Assembly (NCBI RefSeq): GCF_900155575.1
Contig: NZ_LT706966.1
Location: forward strand, 1,719,679 to 1,770,758
DNA: 51,080 bases
Direction of reading: 5' to 3'
DNA from: Actinotignum timonense
Lineage (GTDB): Bacteria > Actinomycetota > Actinomycetes > Actinomycetales > Actinomycetaceae
Part shown: positions 8,721 through 18,017 of the stretch, piece after piece
How the letters are laid out: the number at the start of each line of letters is the position of its first letter
Numbering within the stretch: the first letter of the stretch is position 1
Notes under the pieces: generated by a model
What the model saw: only the letters and a program-made list of their open reading frames with translations
Told to the model about the DNA's origin: nothing
Database searches by the model: none
Translations under genes and position numbers: made by a program

Positions 8721-10241
8721 CTAGGGGCGGCGCCAGGCGTGGCCGTGGGCGGCGAGCATGGCATCGGCACCGGCCGGGCCCCAGGACCCGGGCGCGTAGG
8801 TTTCCAGGGACTCCGGATGAGCATCCCAATAGTTTTCCACCTGGTCAATAATCCGCCAGGATTCTTCCACCTCGCGGGTTTGCGGGAAGAGCGGCGGATC
8901 GCCCAGTAGCACGTCAAGAATGAGGCGCTCGTAAGCTTCCGGGGTGTACTCGGTAAAAGCGTGGCCGTAGGCGAAGTCCATGGTGACATCACGCAGGCGC
9001 ATTTCCGAGCCGGGCACCTTGGAACCGAATTTAAAAGTGATACCTTCATTGGGTTGCACCCGGATAACCAGGGTGTTTTGGCCCAGGCCGGCCACGTCCG
9101 GGAAGGGCAGGAAGGGCGGGTTGCGGAAGACCACCGCAATTTCGGAAACACGCCGCCCGAGCCGCTTGCCGGTGCGCAGGTAGAACGGAACCCCGGACCA
9201 GCGCCGCGTCTCAATCCCCAGGGCAATGGCCCCGTAGGTATCGGTCACGGATTCAGCGGGGATACCGTCTTCTTCCCGGTAGCCGCGCACCCACTGGCCA
9301 CCCTGCCACCCGCTGGAATACTGCGCCCGCACCGAAGCCTGCGCCGGGCTCCCGAACAGGTGGGTAGCCTCGAGGACTTTCTCCTTTTCGGCCCGCAGCG
9401 CATCGGCGTGGAAAGAGGTCGGCTCCTCCATCGCGGTGAGGGCAAGCAGCTGAAGCAGGTGGTTTTGGATAACATCGCGGGTGGCCCCGATACCGTCGTA
9501 ATACCCGGCGCGCGAACCAATCCCAATATCCTCCGCCATGGTGATTTGCACGTGGTCCACATGCGAAGAATTCCACAGCGGCTCGTAAAGCTCGTTAGCG
9601 AAACGCAGCGCGAGGATATTCTGCACCGTTTCTTTACCGAGGTAGTGGTCGATGCGGAAAACCGAATCGTGGGGGAAGACCCCGCTCACCGAAGCATTGA
9701 GTTCACGCGCGGAAGCCATATCGTGCCCGAAGGGCTTCTCGATAACCACGCGCCGCCAGCTGCCCGGTGCCCCGCGGTTGAGCCCGGCGTTGGCGAGCCC
9801 TTCGGTCACCACTGGGAAAAGGCTGGGCGGAATGGAAAGATAAAAAGCGAAATTACCGCCGGTACCGCGGGTGGCATCCACATCCGCCATGGTCGCCCCG
9901 AGGGCGCGGTAAAGTTCCGGATCGTTGTACTGGCCTTCGACCATCCGTAAACCGTCGAGGATTTGGGCCAGAGTGGTGGAGATAACCGGAGTTTGGGCGC
10001 CGTTGCGGATGGCCGCTTCAACACTGCGGGCCGCGTCCACGGGACGGCGCGCCACTCCGATAATGGAGAACGACGGCGGTAACAGCCCCCGATTCGCCAG
10101 ATCGTAGAGAGCAGGAAGAATTTTGCGGTTCGCCAAGTCACCGGTGATGCCAAAAAGAACAATGCCGCAGGGGCCGGCCACTCGCTGGAGGCGGCGGTCA
10201 GCGACGGCACGGAGCGGATTACCTGAGGTAGGAGCAACCAT
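8721..10241 (-). CDS. zwf: Glucose-6-phosphate 1-dehydrogenase
   Basis: Catalyses the NADP-dependent oxidation of glucose-6-phosphate, the entry step of the oxidative pentose phosphate pathway. The coenzyme motif GITGDLANRKILPALYDLA and the active-site RIDHYLGKE with VVIEKPFGHD are intact. ATG at 10241 gives 506 residues and follows an AGGA ribosome site; a start about 30 residues upstream is possible in frame but would add residues that do not resemble the family. The gene precedes opcA. Neither transaldolase nor 6-phosphogluconolactonase is present beside it, unlike the common tkt-tal-zwf-opcA-pgl order. Confidence 0.96.
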   Translation of the reverse strand: MVAPTSGNPLRAVADRRLQRVAGPCGIVLFGITGDLANRKILPALYDLANRGLLPPSFSIIGVARRPVDAARSVEAAIRNGAQTPVISTTLAQILDGLRMVEGQYNDPELYRALGATMADVDATRGTGGNFAFYLSIPPSLFPVVTEGLANAGLNRGAPGSWRRVVIEKPFGHDMASARELNASVSGVFPHDSVFRIDHYLGKETVQNILALRFANELYEPLWNSSHVDHVQITMAEDIGIGSRAGYYDGIGATRDVIQNHLLQLLALTAMEEPTSFHADALRAEKEKVLEATHLFGSPAQASVRAQYSSGWQGGQWVRGYREEDGIPAESVTDTYGAIALGIETRRWSGVPFYLRTGKRLGRRVSEIAVVFRNPPFLPFPDVAGLGQNTLVIRVQPNEGITFKFGSKVPGSEMRLRDVTMDFAYGHAFTEYTPEAYERLILDVLLGDPPLFPQTREVEESWRIIDQVENYWDAHPESLETYAPGSWGPAGADAMLAAHGHAWRRP

Positions 10242-10571
10242 AAAATTCCTGTCGTGAAAAAGCGGGCGAGAATATGCGCCTGTCTTATGGTAGACGCTTG
10301 AGCCGAAAAGGGGCACGGCTGTGTCCATCACGGTGTGCGGACGGCTCCGGGAGCCGCTGGTCGCCCAGTTCGCGTAAACGGCTTATAGGACAACGAATAA
10401 CCTCCGGAGCCGAAACTGCCACAACTAATCAAGGTCGCGTGACCGGCACAGCGGCCACGCGACCTTGATGATGTTACGCGACTAGCGTGAAACGAGTGCG
10501 GTTCCCGCCAGCTAGGTGTTTGCTAACTGCCTGCTAGCCGCCAGCTATCGGCTACGGCAGCTAAGTGCCAG
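10242..10571. other. 330-base spacer between zwf and tkt
   Basis: This stretch holds the zwf promoter region (near 10242-10330, no convincing -35/-10 pair), the tkt hairpin at 10428-10469 and a set of GCCAGCTA repeats close to the tkt stop. No coding potential was seen. Confidence 0.6.
10428..10469 (-). terminator. Perfect hairpin downstream of tkt
   Basis: ATCAAGGTCGCGTG (10428-10441) pairs perfectly with CACGCGACCTTGAT (10456-10469); the loop can add a CCG/CGG pairing. It lies about 100 bases beyond the tkt stop. The U run is weak in both directions (TTAGTTG on the minus strand), so efficiency is uncertain. Confidence 0.65.
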
Positions 10572-10574
10572 CTA
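10507..10574. repeat. Three GCCAGCTA repeats at the tkt 3' end
   Basis: GCCAGCTA occurs at 10507, 10540 and 10567, the last overlapping the tkt stop codon. Between them lie further GCTA-rich words. It resembles the TAGCT-rich repeats before secG. No function is evident. Confidence 0.45.
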
Positions 10575-12653
10575 CCCGCGCGCTGCTTCGATGGATTCGA
10601 GGGCTGCCGACACCACGTGCTCGGCGGTCATCCCGTATTCCTTCATGAGCTCACCGCCGGGGCCGGATTCTCCGTAGGTATTGATACCCACGCTGCGCCC
10701 GGCATCGCCAACGTAGCCAGCCCAGCCGAAGGTGGCGCCAGCTTCCACCGAGACGCGCGCCTTCACATCGGGGAGGATCACCGCATCGCGGTAGGCCCGA
10801 TCCTGAGCTTCGAACCACTCCAGGCAGGGCAGCGAGATAACGCGGGCACCCACGCCCTGCTCCGCGAGGGTCTTCTGCGCCGCTACCGCGAGCTGCACTT
10901 CCGAACCGGTGGCCAGCAGCTGCACATCGACCGTCCCGGTGGGGGAGTCCGCCAGCACGTAGCCGCCCTTGAGGACGCCTTCGGTGGAGGTCCCTTCCAG
11001 AACCGGCACGCCCTGGCGGGTGAGGATGAGCCCGGTAGGCCCGCCGTCGACCTTCTCCAACGCTCCGCGCCACGCGGCCGCGGTTTCATTCGCATCGGCC
11101 GGCCGCACAATATTGAGGCGCGGAATGGCGCGGTAAGCCCACAGGTGTTCGATGGGCTGGTGGGTGGGGCCGTCCTCACCCACACCCACCGAATCATGCG
11201 TCCACACGAAAATCGAGGGGATATTCATGATGGCCGCCAGGCGGGCCGCGCCGCGCATGTAATCGGAGAACACAAAGAAGGTACCGCCGTAGGCGCGGGT
11301 GAGCCCATCGAGGGTAATTCCGTTAATGATCGCGCCCATGGCGAATTCGCGGATACCGAAGTGGAGGGTACGCCCGTAAATATCACCGGAGAACATCTCC
11401 GAGGAGCGATGCGCGGGCAGGAAGGAAGGTTCGCCCTTCATCGTGGTGTTATTCGAGCCGGCCAGATCGGCCGAACCGCCCCACAGCTCAGGGAGTACCG
11501 GGGCCAGGGCATTGAGCACCGCCCCGGAAGCCGCGCGGGTAGCGATACCCTTGGGATCCGGCTCCCAGCTCGGCAGCTTCTTTTCCCAGCCCTCCGGGAA
11601 CTTCTTGGCCCGGATGCGATCATAGAGCGCGGCTTCTTCCGGATGGGAAGCCCGCCAGGCTTCGAAGCGCGCATCCCAATCCTTACGGGCCGCGGCTGCC
11701 CGCTCTGCCGCATGTGTGCGGGTGTGGGCCAGCACTTCATCTTCCAGCGGGAAATCAATATCCGGGTCGAAGCCCAGAATTTCCTTGGTGGCGCGAATTT
11801 CCTCCACGCCCAGGGCCGAGCCGTGTGAAGCGCCGGTGTTCTGCTTGGTGGGCGCCGGCCAGGCAATGATGGTGGAGAGCTTGATAATGGAGGGCTTATC
11901 GGTGACCTGCTGGGCTGCCAGAATCGCATCGTAGAGCGCCTGGACATCCTCCTGGTAGGAGCCATCCTCCTTAATCCAATTCACGTGCTGGGTGTGCCAA
12001 CCGTAGGCTTCGTAACGCGCCAGCACATCCTCACTGAAAGCAATCGAGGTATTGTCCTCAATGGAGATGCGGTTGTCATCGTAAATGAGAATAAGATTTC
12101 CGAGCTCCTGGGTGCCCGCCAGCGAGCAAGCCTCACTGGTCACGCCTTCCTGGAGGCAGCCATCGCCGGCAATCACGTACACAAAATGATCGAAAACGGA
12201 CTCGCCAAGCGGGGTATCCCGGTCGAAAAGCCCGTGGGCGCGCCGGGAGGCCATCGCGAATCCCACCGCGGAGGCCAGGCCCTGACCCAGCGGCCCGGTG
12301 GTCATTTCCACCCCGTTGGTATAGCCATATTCCGGATGCCCGGGAGTCTTGGAATGGAGGGTGCGCAGCGCCTTAATATCATCAAGTTCCAGACCGTAGC
12401 CGGCCAGCAGCAGCTGATTGTATTGCGTGAGGGAGGAATGCCCGGCCGAGAGAATGAAACGGTCACGGCCCACCCACGCAGAATCCGCCGGATCGTGGTT
12501 CATGACCCGCTGGTAGAGCAGATAGGCCGCCGGCGCCAGGGACATGGCCGTTCCCGGGTGCCCATTCCCGGTTTTTTGCACCGCATCCGCGGCCAGCAGC
12601 CGCGTGGTATCCACGGCCCGCTGATCGAGCTGCGACCATTCGAGCTTCGCCAT
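10572..12653 (-). CDS. tkt: Transketolase
   Basis: Thiamine-diphosphate enzyme that moves two-carbon units between sugar phosphates in the non-oxidative pentose phosphate pathway. The N-terminal GHPGTAMSLAPAAYLLY, the HSSLTQY, the thiamine-diphosphate motif GDGCLQEGV with NLILIYDDN and the C-terminal THDSVGVGEDGPTHQPIEHL are intact. It has 693 residues, as usual. ATG at 12653 follows a TAGGAGAATTCA ribosome site. It stands alone, with its own hairpin downstream, rather than joined to zwf; the two genes point the same way 330 bases apart. Confidence 0.97.
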   Translation of the reverse strand: MAKLEWSQLDQRAVDTTRLLAADAVQKTGNGHPGTAMSLAPAAYLLYQRVMNHDPADSAWVGRDRFILSAGHSSLTQYNQLLLAGYGLELDDIKALRTLHSKTPGHPEYGYTNGVEMTTGPLGQGLASAVGFAMASRRAHGLFDRDTPLGESVFDHFVYVIAGDGCLQEGVTSEACSLAGTQELGNLILIYDDNRISIEDNTSIAFSEDVLARYEAYGWHTQHVNWIKEDGSYQEDVQALYDAILAAQQVTDKPSIIKLSTIIAWPAPTKQNTGASHGSALGVEEIRATKEILGFDPDIDFPLEDEVLAHTRTHAAERAAAARKDWDARFEAWRASHPEEAALYDRIRAKKFPEGWEKKLPSWEPDPKGIATRAASGAVLNALAPVLPELWGGSADLAGSNNTTMKGEPSFLPAHRSSEMFSGDIYGRTLHFGIREFAMGAIINGITLDGLTRAYGGTFFVFSDYMRGAARLAAIMNIPSIFVWTHDSVGVGEDGPTHQPIEHLWAYRAIPRLNIVRPADANETAAAWRGALEKVDGGPTGLILTRQGVPVLEGTSTEGVLKGGYVLADSPTGTVDVQLLATGSEVQLAVAAQKTLAEQGVGARVISLPCLEWFEAQDRAYRDAVILPDVKARVSVEAGATFGWAGYVGDAGRSVGINTYGESGPGGELMKEYGMTAEHVVSAALESIEAARG

Positions 12654-12757
12654 TGAATTCTCCTAACATAAGGTTGTGGTTACATGAGATGTGCCACGCA
12701 CTAGTCTACTGGTCGAGCGGGTTTCGCGCGCCCGAGGCCCACCCCCGTTCGCGCCCG

Positions 12758-12821
12758 GCGCGAGGGCACGAAAGCCCGAGTACCGCGGCCACTACTGCGC
12801 GAGGGCACGCCCGCCCGAGTA
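12758..12821. repeat. 25-base direct repeat upstream of xerD
   Basis: Copies at 12758-12782 and 12797-12821 match at 22 of 25 positions (GCGCGAGGGCACG, three variable bases, then GCCCGAGTA). They are 39 bases apart in the spacer between divergent tkt and xerD. They could be protein-binding sites or a slippage duplication. Confidence 0.6.
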
Positions 12822-12867
12822 ACGTGTGCGCACGGCACGCCTACCGCGCATCCGCGAAGGAGAATAT

Positions 12868-13791
12868 ATGGCCGAACCCGGCACCCCGCCCCTACAGCGC
12901 GCGGTTACGCAATTCCTCGCCCATATCACCGTCGAACGCGCGTTATCGCGCAATACCGTGGCCGCTTATCGGCGTGATTTGCGTAAATATCTTGCGCACC
13001 TAGATTCCCGCGGCGTCACCAGCCCCGCCGAGGTGCGCGAAGAGGACGTCGCGTCCTTTTCCGAAACGCTCACCGGAATGGCCCCGGCTTCTATTGCGCG
13101 GGCCGTGACCGCGGTGCGGGCTTTTCATACGTTTTTATACGACGACGGCGCCAGCCCGGCCAATCCGGCCAGCCGGGTGCGTCCCCCGAAACTCCCCGCG
13201 CGCCTGCCCGAAGCTCTGACAATCGCGGAGGTCACCGCCATGATTGAGGCGGCCGGGGCCACCCCGCCGCCCCTGGGCCTGCGCGACCACGCACTCCTGG
13301 AAGTCCTGTACGGGACGGGCGCGCGCATTTCCGAAGCCCTCGGGCTCACCGCTGATGATATTGATACGGAGACGGCCACGATTCGGCTTTTCGGCAAGGG
13401 TCGCAAAGAACGGGTGGTGCCGCTCGGGCGCTACGCCCTGGAAGCCCTGGATGCCTACACCACCCGGGCCCGCCCGGAGCTGGCCGCGCGCGGGGAAGGC
13501 GTAACCACACTCTTCCTCAATACCCGCGGGCGGGCCCTTTCCCGCCAGAGCGCCTGGCTCATTATTCGCCAGGCTGCCGAGCGTGCCGGTATAACCACCC
13601 ATGTGTCCCCGCATTCGCTGCGGCATTCTTTTGCCACCCACCTGCTCCAGGGCGGCGCGGATGTGCGGGTGGTCCAGGAGCTGCTCGGGCATTCCTCGGT
13701 GACCACCACCCAGATTTATACCCAGGTTTCCCGCGAGGTACTCAAGGAGGTGTATGCCACCTCGCACCCGCGGGCACTGCGCAGTGAGTAG
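12868..13791 (+). CDS. xerD: Site-specific tyrosine recombinase XerD
   Basis: Resolves chromosome dimers at dif with XerC. The N-terminal SAM-like core-binding domain (residues about 1-95) precedes the catalytic domain. Visible catalytic residues are R153 (GTGARISEA), the HSLRHSF motif with H249 and R252, LLGHSS, and the nucleophile Y284 (TTTQIYTQV). ATG at 12868 follows GAAGGAGAAT; an ATG at 12826 is also in frame but lacks a ribosome site. At 307 residues the size fits. Its position just before parA, scpA and scpB is typical of actinobacterial XerD and points to XerD rather than a phage integrase. Confidence 0.93.
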   Translation: MAEPGTPPLQRAVTQFLAHITVERALSRNTVAAYRRDLRKYLAHLDSRGVTSPAEVREEDVASFSETLTGMAPASIARAVTAVRAFHTFLYDDGASPANPASRVRPPKLPARLPEALTIAEVTAMIEAAGATPPPLGLRDHALLEVLYGTGARISEALGLTADDIDTETATIRLFGKGRKERVVPLGRYALEALDAYTTRARPELAARGEGVTTLFLNTRGRALSRQSAWLIIRQAAERAGITTHVSPHSLRHSFATHLLQGGADVRVVQELLGHSSVTTTQIYTQVSREVLKEVYATSHPRALRSE

Positions 13792-13877
13792 GAAGCGGGG
13801 CAGGCGCGGCGTCGTCGTTCTACGCTCTTCGCCAGAAATGGCACCGCAAGTCCTCCGAGTTTAGGTACCCTAGAGAT

Positions 13878-14726
13878 GTGACCGAACAGAACGCGCTTTT
13901 TGAAACTGAGAACGTGGATTTTCCCGAACCGGAGCCTTTGCAGGAACACGGCCCGGCGCGCATTATTGCGATGTCCAACCAGAAGGGCGGGGTGGGGAAA
14001 ACAACGACGTCGATTAACCTCGCCGCGGCGCTGGCCGGATACGGCCGGCGCGTTCTCATTGTGGATTTCGATCCGCAGGGCGCCGCCTCGGCCGGTCTGG
14101 GGATTAATGCCCGCGCGCTGGATCGCACCATTTATAACGAACTCATTTCCGCGAAACCGGATGTGCGGGGCATTATCCAGCACTCGAAGGTGGAGGGCCT
14201 GGATGTGGTCCCGGCCAATATTGACCTCTCCGCGGCCGAAATTGTGCTCATTAATGAAGTGGCGCGCGAACAGGCTCTCAGCCGGGTGCTGCGGCCGGTC
14301 CTCGATGATTATGACGTCATTATTATTGACTGCCAGCCCTCCCTGGGCCTGCTCACCGTTAATGCGCTCACGGCCGCGCACGGGGTGATTATCCCGCTGG
14401 AGGCGGAGTACTTCGCCATGCGCGGGGTGGCGCTGCTCACCGAGCAAATCGGGCGGGTGCAGGATCGCCTCAATCCGCGGCTCACTATTGACGGGGTGCT
14501 TCTCACCATGGTGGATATGCGTACCCTCCATTCGCGTGATGTGATGCGTTCCGTACACGAAGGCTTCGGGGAAAAGGTCTACCACACCTATATTGCCCGC
14601 ACCGTGAAGTTCCCAGATGCTTCGGTGGCCGGGGAACCCATCACCCAGTATGCGCCCTCGCACCCGGGGGCGGTGGCCTACCGGAAGCTGGCGCGCGAAG
14701 TGATTGCCCGCGGCCAAAGTGCCTAA
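13878..14726 (+). CDS. parA: ParA family chromosome-partitioning ATPase
   Basis: Deviant Walker A ATPase that binds DNA and positions chromosome cargo; this copy is the one linked to scpAB rather than to parB near oriC. The motif SNQKGGVGKTTTSINLA begins near residue 32, followed by VDFDPQGAASAGLGI and IIIDCQPSLGLL. Length is 282 residues. The start is GTG at 13878; only a weak GAG precedes it, and the TAGGTACCCT upstream could serve as an extended -10 box for a short or nearly leaderless transcript. It is the first of a tight run with scpA, scpB, rluB, tyrA, cmk and der. Confidence 0.92.
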   Translation: MTEQNALFETENVDFPEPEPLQEHGPARIIAMSNQKGGVGKTTTSINLAAALAGYGRRVLIVDFDPQGAASAGLGINARALDRTIYNELISAKPDVRGIIQHSKVEGLDVVPANIDLSAAEIVLINEVAREQALSRVLRPVLDDYDVIIIDCQPSLGLLTVNALTAAHGVIIPLEAEYFAMRGVALLTEQIGRVQDRLNPRLTIDGVLLTMVDMRTLHSRDVMRSVHEGFGEKVYHTYIARTVKFPDASVAGEPITQYAPSHPGAVAYRKLAREVIARGQSA

Positions 14727-14738
14727 GCGGGAGTGGGC

Positions 14739-15572
14739 GTGACCACTCTTTTTGACGCCTCATCCGATTTCGATGTTGACCTCGATGTGTATTCGGGGCC
14801 CTTCTCGGTGCTGCTCACCATGATTTCCAAGAAAAACTTGGATATTACCGAGGTGGCGCTGGCGGAAGTCACCGATGAGTTCATTGCCTGGATTCGTTCC
14901 CGGCCGGAAGTGGATCTCTCCACCACCTCGGAGTTCTTGGTGGTGGCCGCCACCCTCCTCGATATGAAATTGGCGCGCCTGCTGCCCCGCCACGAAAGCG
15001 AAGAAGAAGATTGGGAGCTCCTCGAGCAGCGCGATCTGCTCTTCGCCAAGCTCCTCCAATACCGGGCGTTCAAAGAGGTCGCCCGCGATTTTGGGGCGCG
15101 CCTGGAAGAAACCGGGCGGCGGGTGGGCCGCGATGTCCCCCTCGAAGAAATGTACGCGAAAGCACTTCCGGAGGTGCGCCTCCCGCTCGGGGTTATGGAC
15201 CTGGCGCTACTGGCCGCCCGCGCTTTTACCCGCGATACCTCCGAACCGGTGGTCCAGCTGGAGCACCTGCACTCCCCGGTGGTTCCGGTAGCCAGCCAGG
15301 TGGCCTACCTGGAGGAACGTTTCCGGGCGGGGGAGTCTTTCACGTTCACGCAGCTGTGCGCGGATGCCGGATCGGTGCAGGTGGTGGTGGCCCGCTTTTT
15401 GGCGGTGCTGGAATTGCTGCGCCGGGGCGCGATTGCCGCGGAGCAGGATGAACCGCTGGGTGCGCTGGTGCTGCGCCCCACCCCGTTAGATGATCGCGGG
15501 GCGGCCGGGGCGGGCGACGTCGCCGCGGAATACGGCGAGGTATCAGCAACCACCGCGCCGGGCAGCGACTAG
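14739..15572 (+). CDS. scpA: Segregation and condensation protein A
   Basis: Kleisin subunit that bridges SMC heads and, with ScpB, forms the bacterial condensin complex on the nucleoid. The protein begins with the conserved DVDLDVYSGPFSVLL and MISKKNLDITEV, the SMC-neck-binding part, and shows TLLDMKLARLLP and the C-terminal winged-helix VARFLAVLELLRRGAI. GTG at 14739 is preferred over GTG at 14733 because a GGGAG site then lies five bases upstream. The product has 277 residues and a variable acidic tail of about 35 residues. It lies 12 bases after parA. Confidence 0.93.
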   Translation: MTTLFDASSDFDVDLDVYSGPFSVLLTMISKKNLDITEVALAEVTDEFIAWIRSRPEVDLSTTSEFLVVAATLLDMKLARLLPRHESEEEDWELLEQRDLLFAKLLQYRAFKEVARDFGARLEETGRRVGRDVPLEEMYAKALPEVRLPLGVMDLALLAARAFTRDTSEPVVQLEHLHSPVVPVASQVAYLEERFRAGESFTFTQLCADAGSVQVVVARFLAVLELLRRGAIAAEQDEPLGALVLRPTPLDDRGAAGAGDVAAEYGEVSATTAPGSD

Positions 15573-15637
15573 ACTGGGCCACAAGGCGTGCGCAGCCCGC
15601 GCACCCTGCCTGGTCCGCAACATTACAAGGAGAATTC

Positions 15638-16195
15638 GTGGCCGATCTTTGCCCCGCCACCGCCCTCGAGGCGGTGCTTTTCGTGGCGGCCACCCCGGTT
15701 CCCCTCGCCACTCTTGCCGAAGCGGTGGGCTTGAGCGAAGCGGACACCCGCACCGAGCTGGAGAACCTGGCCCGGGAGTACCGCAGCGGCCGCCCGCGCG
15801 GATTCGAATTGCGCGAAGCGGGTGGAGGCTGGCGTTTCTACACAAATCCGCTGGTATCCGATATTGTGCTGGCCCACGTGACCCGCGGGCAATCGGGTAA
15901 ACTATCCACGCCGGCTTTGGAAACGCTGGCGGTGATCGCCTACCGGCAACCGGTGACCCGCGCCCAGATCGCGGCGATTCGCGGCGTGAATGTTGATGGA
16001 GTTGTGCGTACCCTCGCCACCCGCGGTCTTATTGCAGAAGCGGGCACCACGCCGTCCACCGGTGCGGTGCTGTATGCGACCACCCCGTATTTCCTCGAAG
16101 CCATGGGGATGAATTCCCTGGATGAGCTGCCGCCCCTGGCGCCCTACTTGCCCGACGCAACCGAACTTGACGATGTGGAAAGAGAAATAAGATGA
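15638..16195 (+). CDS. scpB: Segregation and condensation protein B
   Basis: Winged-helix partner of ScpA in the SMC-ScpAB condensin. The 185-residue protein has the family features LEAVLFVAATPVPL, the LREAGGGWRFYT beta hairpin and the second winged helix LSTPALETLAVIAYRQPVTR followed by IRGVNVDGVVRTLATRGLI. GTG at 15638 lies behind a CAAGGAGAATTC ribosome site. The last four bases overlap the rluB start (ATGA), so the two are coupled. Confidence 0.95.
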   Translation: MADLCPATALEAVLFVAATPVPLATLAEAVGLSEADTRTELENLAREYRSGRPRGFELREAGGGWRFYTNPLVSDIVLAHVTRGQSGKLSTPALETLAVIAYRQPVTRAQIAAIRGVNVDGVVRTLATRGLIAEAGTTPSTGAVLYATTPYFLEAMGMNSLDELPPLAPYLPDATELDDVEREIR

Positions 16196-16914
16196 GAGAA
16201 CGCTTGCAAAAGATCCTGGCCCACGCGGGGGTGGGCTCGCGGCGCGCCTGCGAAGCGCTCATTGCCGAGGGGCGGGTGGCCGTCAATGGCGCCGTCGTAA
16301 CCGAAATGGGAACGCGGGCGGATGCCGAACGTGACACCATCCACGTGGACGGAATGCCCATCGCCGTCAAACCTGATCTGCTCACGGTGGCGCTCTACAA
16401 GCCGCCGGGGGTTGTGTCCACGATGGATGATGATATGGGCCGCCCGAGCCTCGCCCAGTACGTGGAGAAATACGAGCAGCGCCTCTACCACGTGGGGCGC
16501 CTGGACGAAGATACCGAAGGCTTGATTTTGCTGTCGAACGACGGCGAACTCACCCACCGGCTCACCCACCCTTCCTACGAGGTGCCGAAAACCTACGTGG
16601 CGCGGGTGGAAGGCCAGGTCACCCGGGGCCTCGCGCGGGTGCTGGAAAAGGGCATCACCCTGGAGGACGGCCCCATTCGGGTGGATAAATTCGTGCTGCG
16701 GGAATCCCAGCCGCGCAATTCCATTGTGGAACTCACCTTGCATTCGGGCCGCAATCGCATTGTGCGCCGGATTATGGAGGAAGTGGGGCACCCGGTTATG
16801 GAACTGGTGCGCACCCGCTTCGCCACTATCGACGCCGGGCGGCTACGCCCGGGTAAAAGCAGGGTGATCGCGGGTAGCGAGCTCTCGGCCCTCATGCATT
16901 CGGTAGGGATGTGA
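16192..16914 (+). CDS. rluB: 23S rRNA pseudouridine synthase of the RluB/RsuA family
   Basis: Isomerises uridine to pseudouridine in ribosomal RNA. An N-terminal S4 RNA-binding domain (RLQKILAHAGVGSRRACEAL, about residues 3-60) is followed by the catalytic domain with the aspartate in GRLDEDTEGLILLSNDG and the C-terminal RNRIVRRIMEEVGHPV. At 240 residues it is of normal size. It overlaps scpB by four bases and the tyrA start by one base. RluB in this scpB neighbourhood is widespread in Gram-positives. Confidence 0.93.
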   Translation: MRERLQKILAHAGVGSRRACEALIAEGRVAVNGAVVTEMGTRADAERDTIHVDGMPIAVKPDLLTVALYKPPGVVSTMDDDMGRPSLAQYVEKYEQRLYHVGRLDEDTEGLILLSNDGELTHRLTHPSYEVPKTYVARVEGQVTRGLARVLEKGITLEDGPIRVDKFVLRESQPRNSIVELTLHSGRNRIVRRIMEEVGHPVMELVRTRFATIDAGRLRPGKSRVIAGSELSALMHSVGM

Positions 16915-18017
16915 TGCACGCAGGTCCGGTCCTTGTTATTGGCTCGGGGCTGCTGGGCGCGTCCCTCGGGCTGCGCCTGCGGCTGCGCGATATTCCGGTG
17001 TACCTGGAGGATTCCTCCCCGCTGGCCGCGGCCCTGGCCCGCGATCTGGGTGCGGGGGAGGAACCCCCGGAAAGCGCCTGGGAGCCGAGCCTCGTGGTGG
17101 TTGCGGTGCCTCCGGACGTCACGGCGCAGGTGGTGAGCGCAGCCCTGGATCGTTTCCCCACCGCGCTCGTGACCGATGTGGCATCCGTCAAGGCGGTGGT
17201 GGCGGAGCGCCTCGCCGCGCATCCGGCGCGGGAGCGCTACCTCGGGTGCCATCCGATGGCCGGCCGGGAACGTTCCGGGGCGATTGCCGCGGACGCCGAT
17301 CTTTTTGAGGGCCGCCCGTGGGTCATCTGCCCGCGTCCGGAAACCCGCGAGGAAGATATTGCGCGTTTGCGCAGCCTCGCCTTGGATTGCGGCGCCATGC
17401 CGATCCTCGTGGAGGCCAGCGCGCACGACCGCGCTGTCGCCCTCGTTAGTCATGTCCCGCAGCTGGTGTCGTCCCTGCTGGCGGGTACGTTGAACGACGC
17501 CGCAGCTACCGAGCTGAGCCTTGCCGGCCAGGGATTACGCGATATGACGCGGCTGGCGCATTCGGATCCGCAATTGTGGACCGCGATTATTGCCTGCAAT
17601 TGCGCGGCGGTTGCTCCCGTGCTTCGCGATGTTGCCGAGCGTACCGCGAGCTTGGCGAGTGCCCTCGAAGCGGCCGCGGGTACGGCGCAGGCACCCGGGC
17701 TGGCGCGGGCCGTTGCCGCGGTGATGGCCGAAGGTGGGCGCGGGGTGGCGCGCATTCCCGGCAAACACGGGGGAGCACCCCAGCGCTATACCGAGGTCAC
17801 CGTTCTGGTTCCCGACCGCCCGGGCGAATTGGGCCGCCTCTTCACCGAAGTGGGGGAGATCGGCGTGAATATTGAAGATTTTTCGCTCGAGCATTCCGTG
17901 GCCCAAAAAGTGGGGCGGGCACGGCTCTCGGTAGCGCCGGCCGCGGCCCGGGATCTCAGCGCGGCGCTGGCCGCGCGCCAGTGGCAGGCTTTTATTGAAG
18001 GAGGAGAGCATGAGTGA
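16914..18017 (+). CDS. tyrA: Prephenate dehydrogenase with C-terminal ACT domain
   Basis: Converts prephenate to 4-hydroxyphenylpyruvate in tyrosine synthesis. The N-terminal Rossmann motif VIGSGLLGASLG starts near residue 8; the dehydrogenase domain shows VTDVASVKAVV, GCHPMAGRERSGA and SHVPQLVSSLLAG. A C-terminal ACT-type regulatory domain (VTVLVPDRPGELGRLFTEV..., about residues 295-365) probably binds tyrosine. ATG at 16914 is preferred because it has better spacing to GGTAGGG than GTG at 16911. Overlaps on both sides indicate operon membership with rluB and cmk. Confidence 0.92.
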   Translation: MHAGPVLVIGSGLLGASLGLRLRLRDIPVYLEDSSPLAAALARDLGAGEEPPESAWEPSLVVVAVPPDVTAQVVSAALDRFPTALVTDVASVKAVVAERLAAHPARERYLGCHPMAGRERSGAIAADADLFEGRPWVICPRPETREEDIARLRSLALDCGAMPILVEASAHDRAVALVSHVPQLVSSLLAGTLNDAAATELSLAGQGLRDMTRLAHSDPQLWTAIIACNCAAVAPVLRDVAERTASLASALEAAAGTAQAPGLARAVAAVMAEGGRGVARIPGKHGGAPQRYTEVTVLVPDRPGELGRLFTEVGEIGVNIEDFSLEHSVAQKVGRARLSVAPAAARDLSAALAARQWQAFIEGGEHE

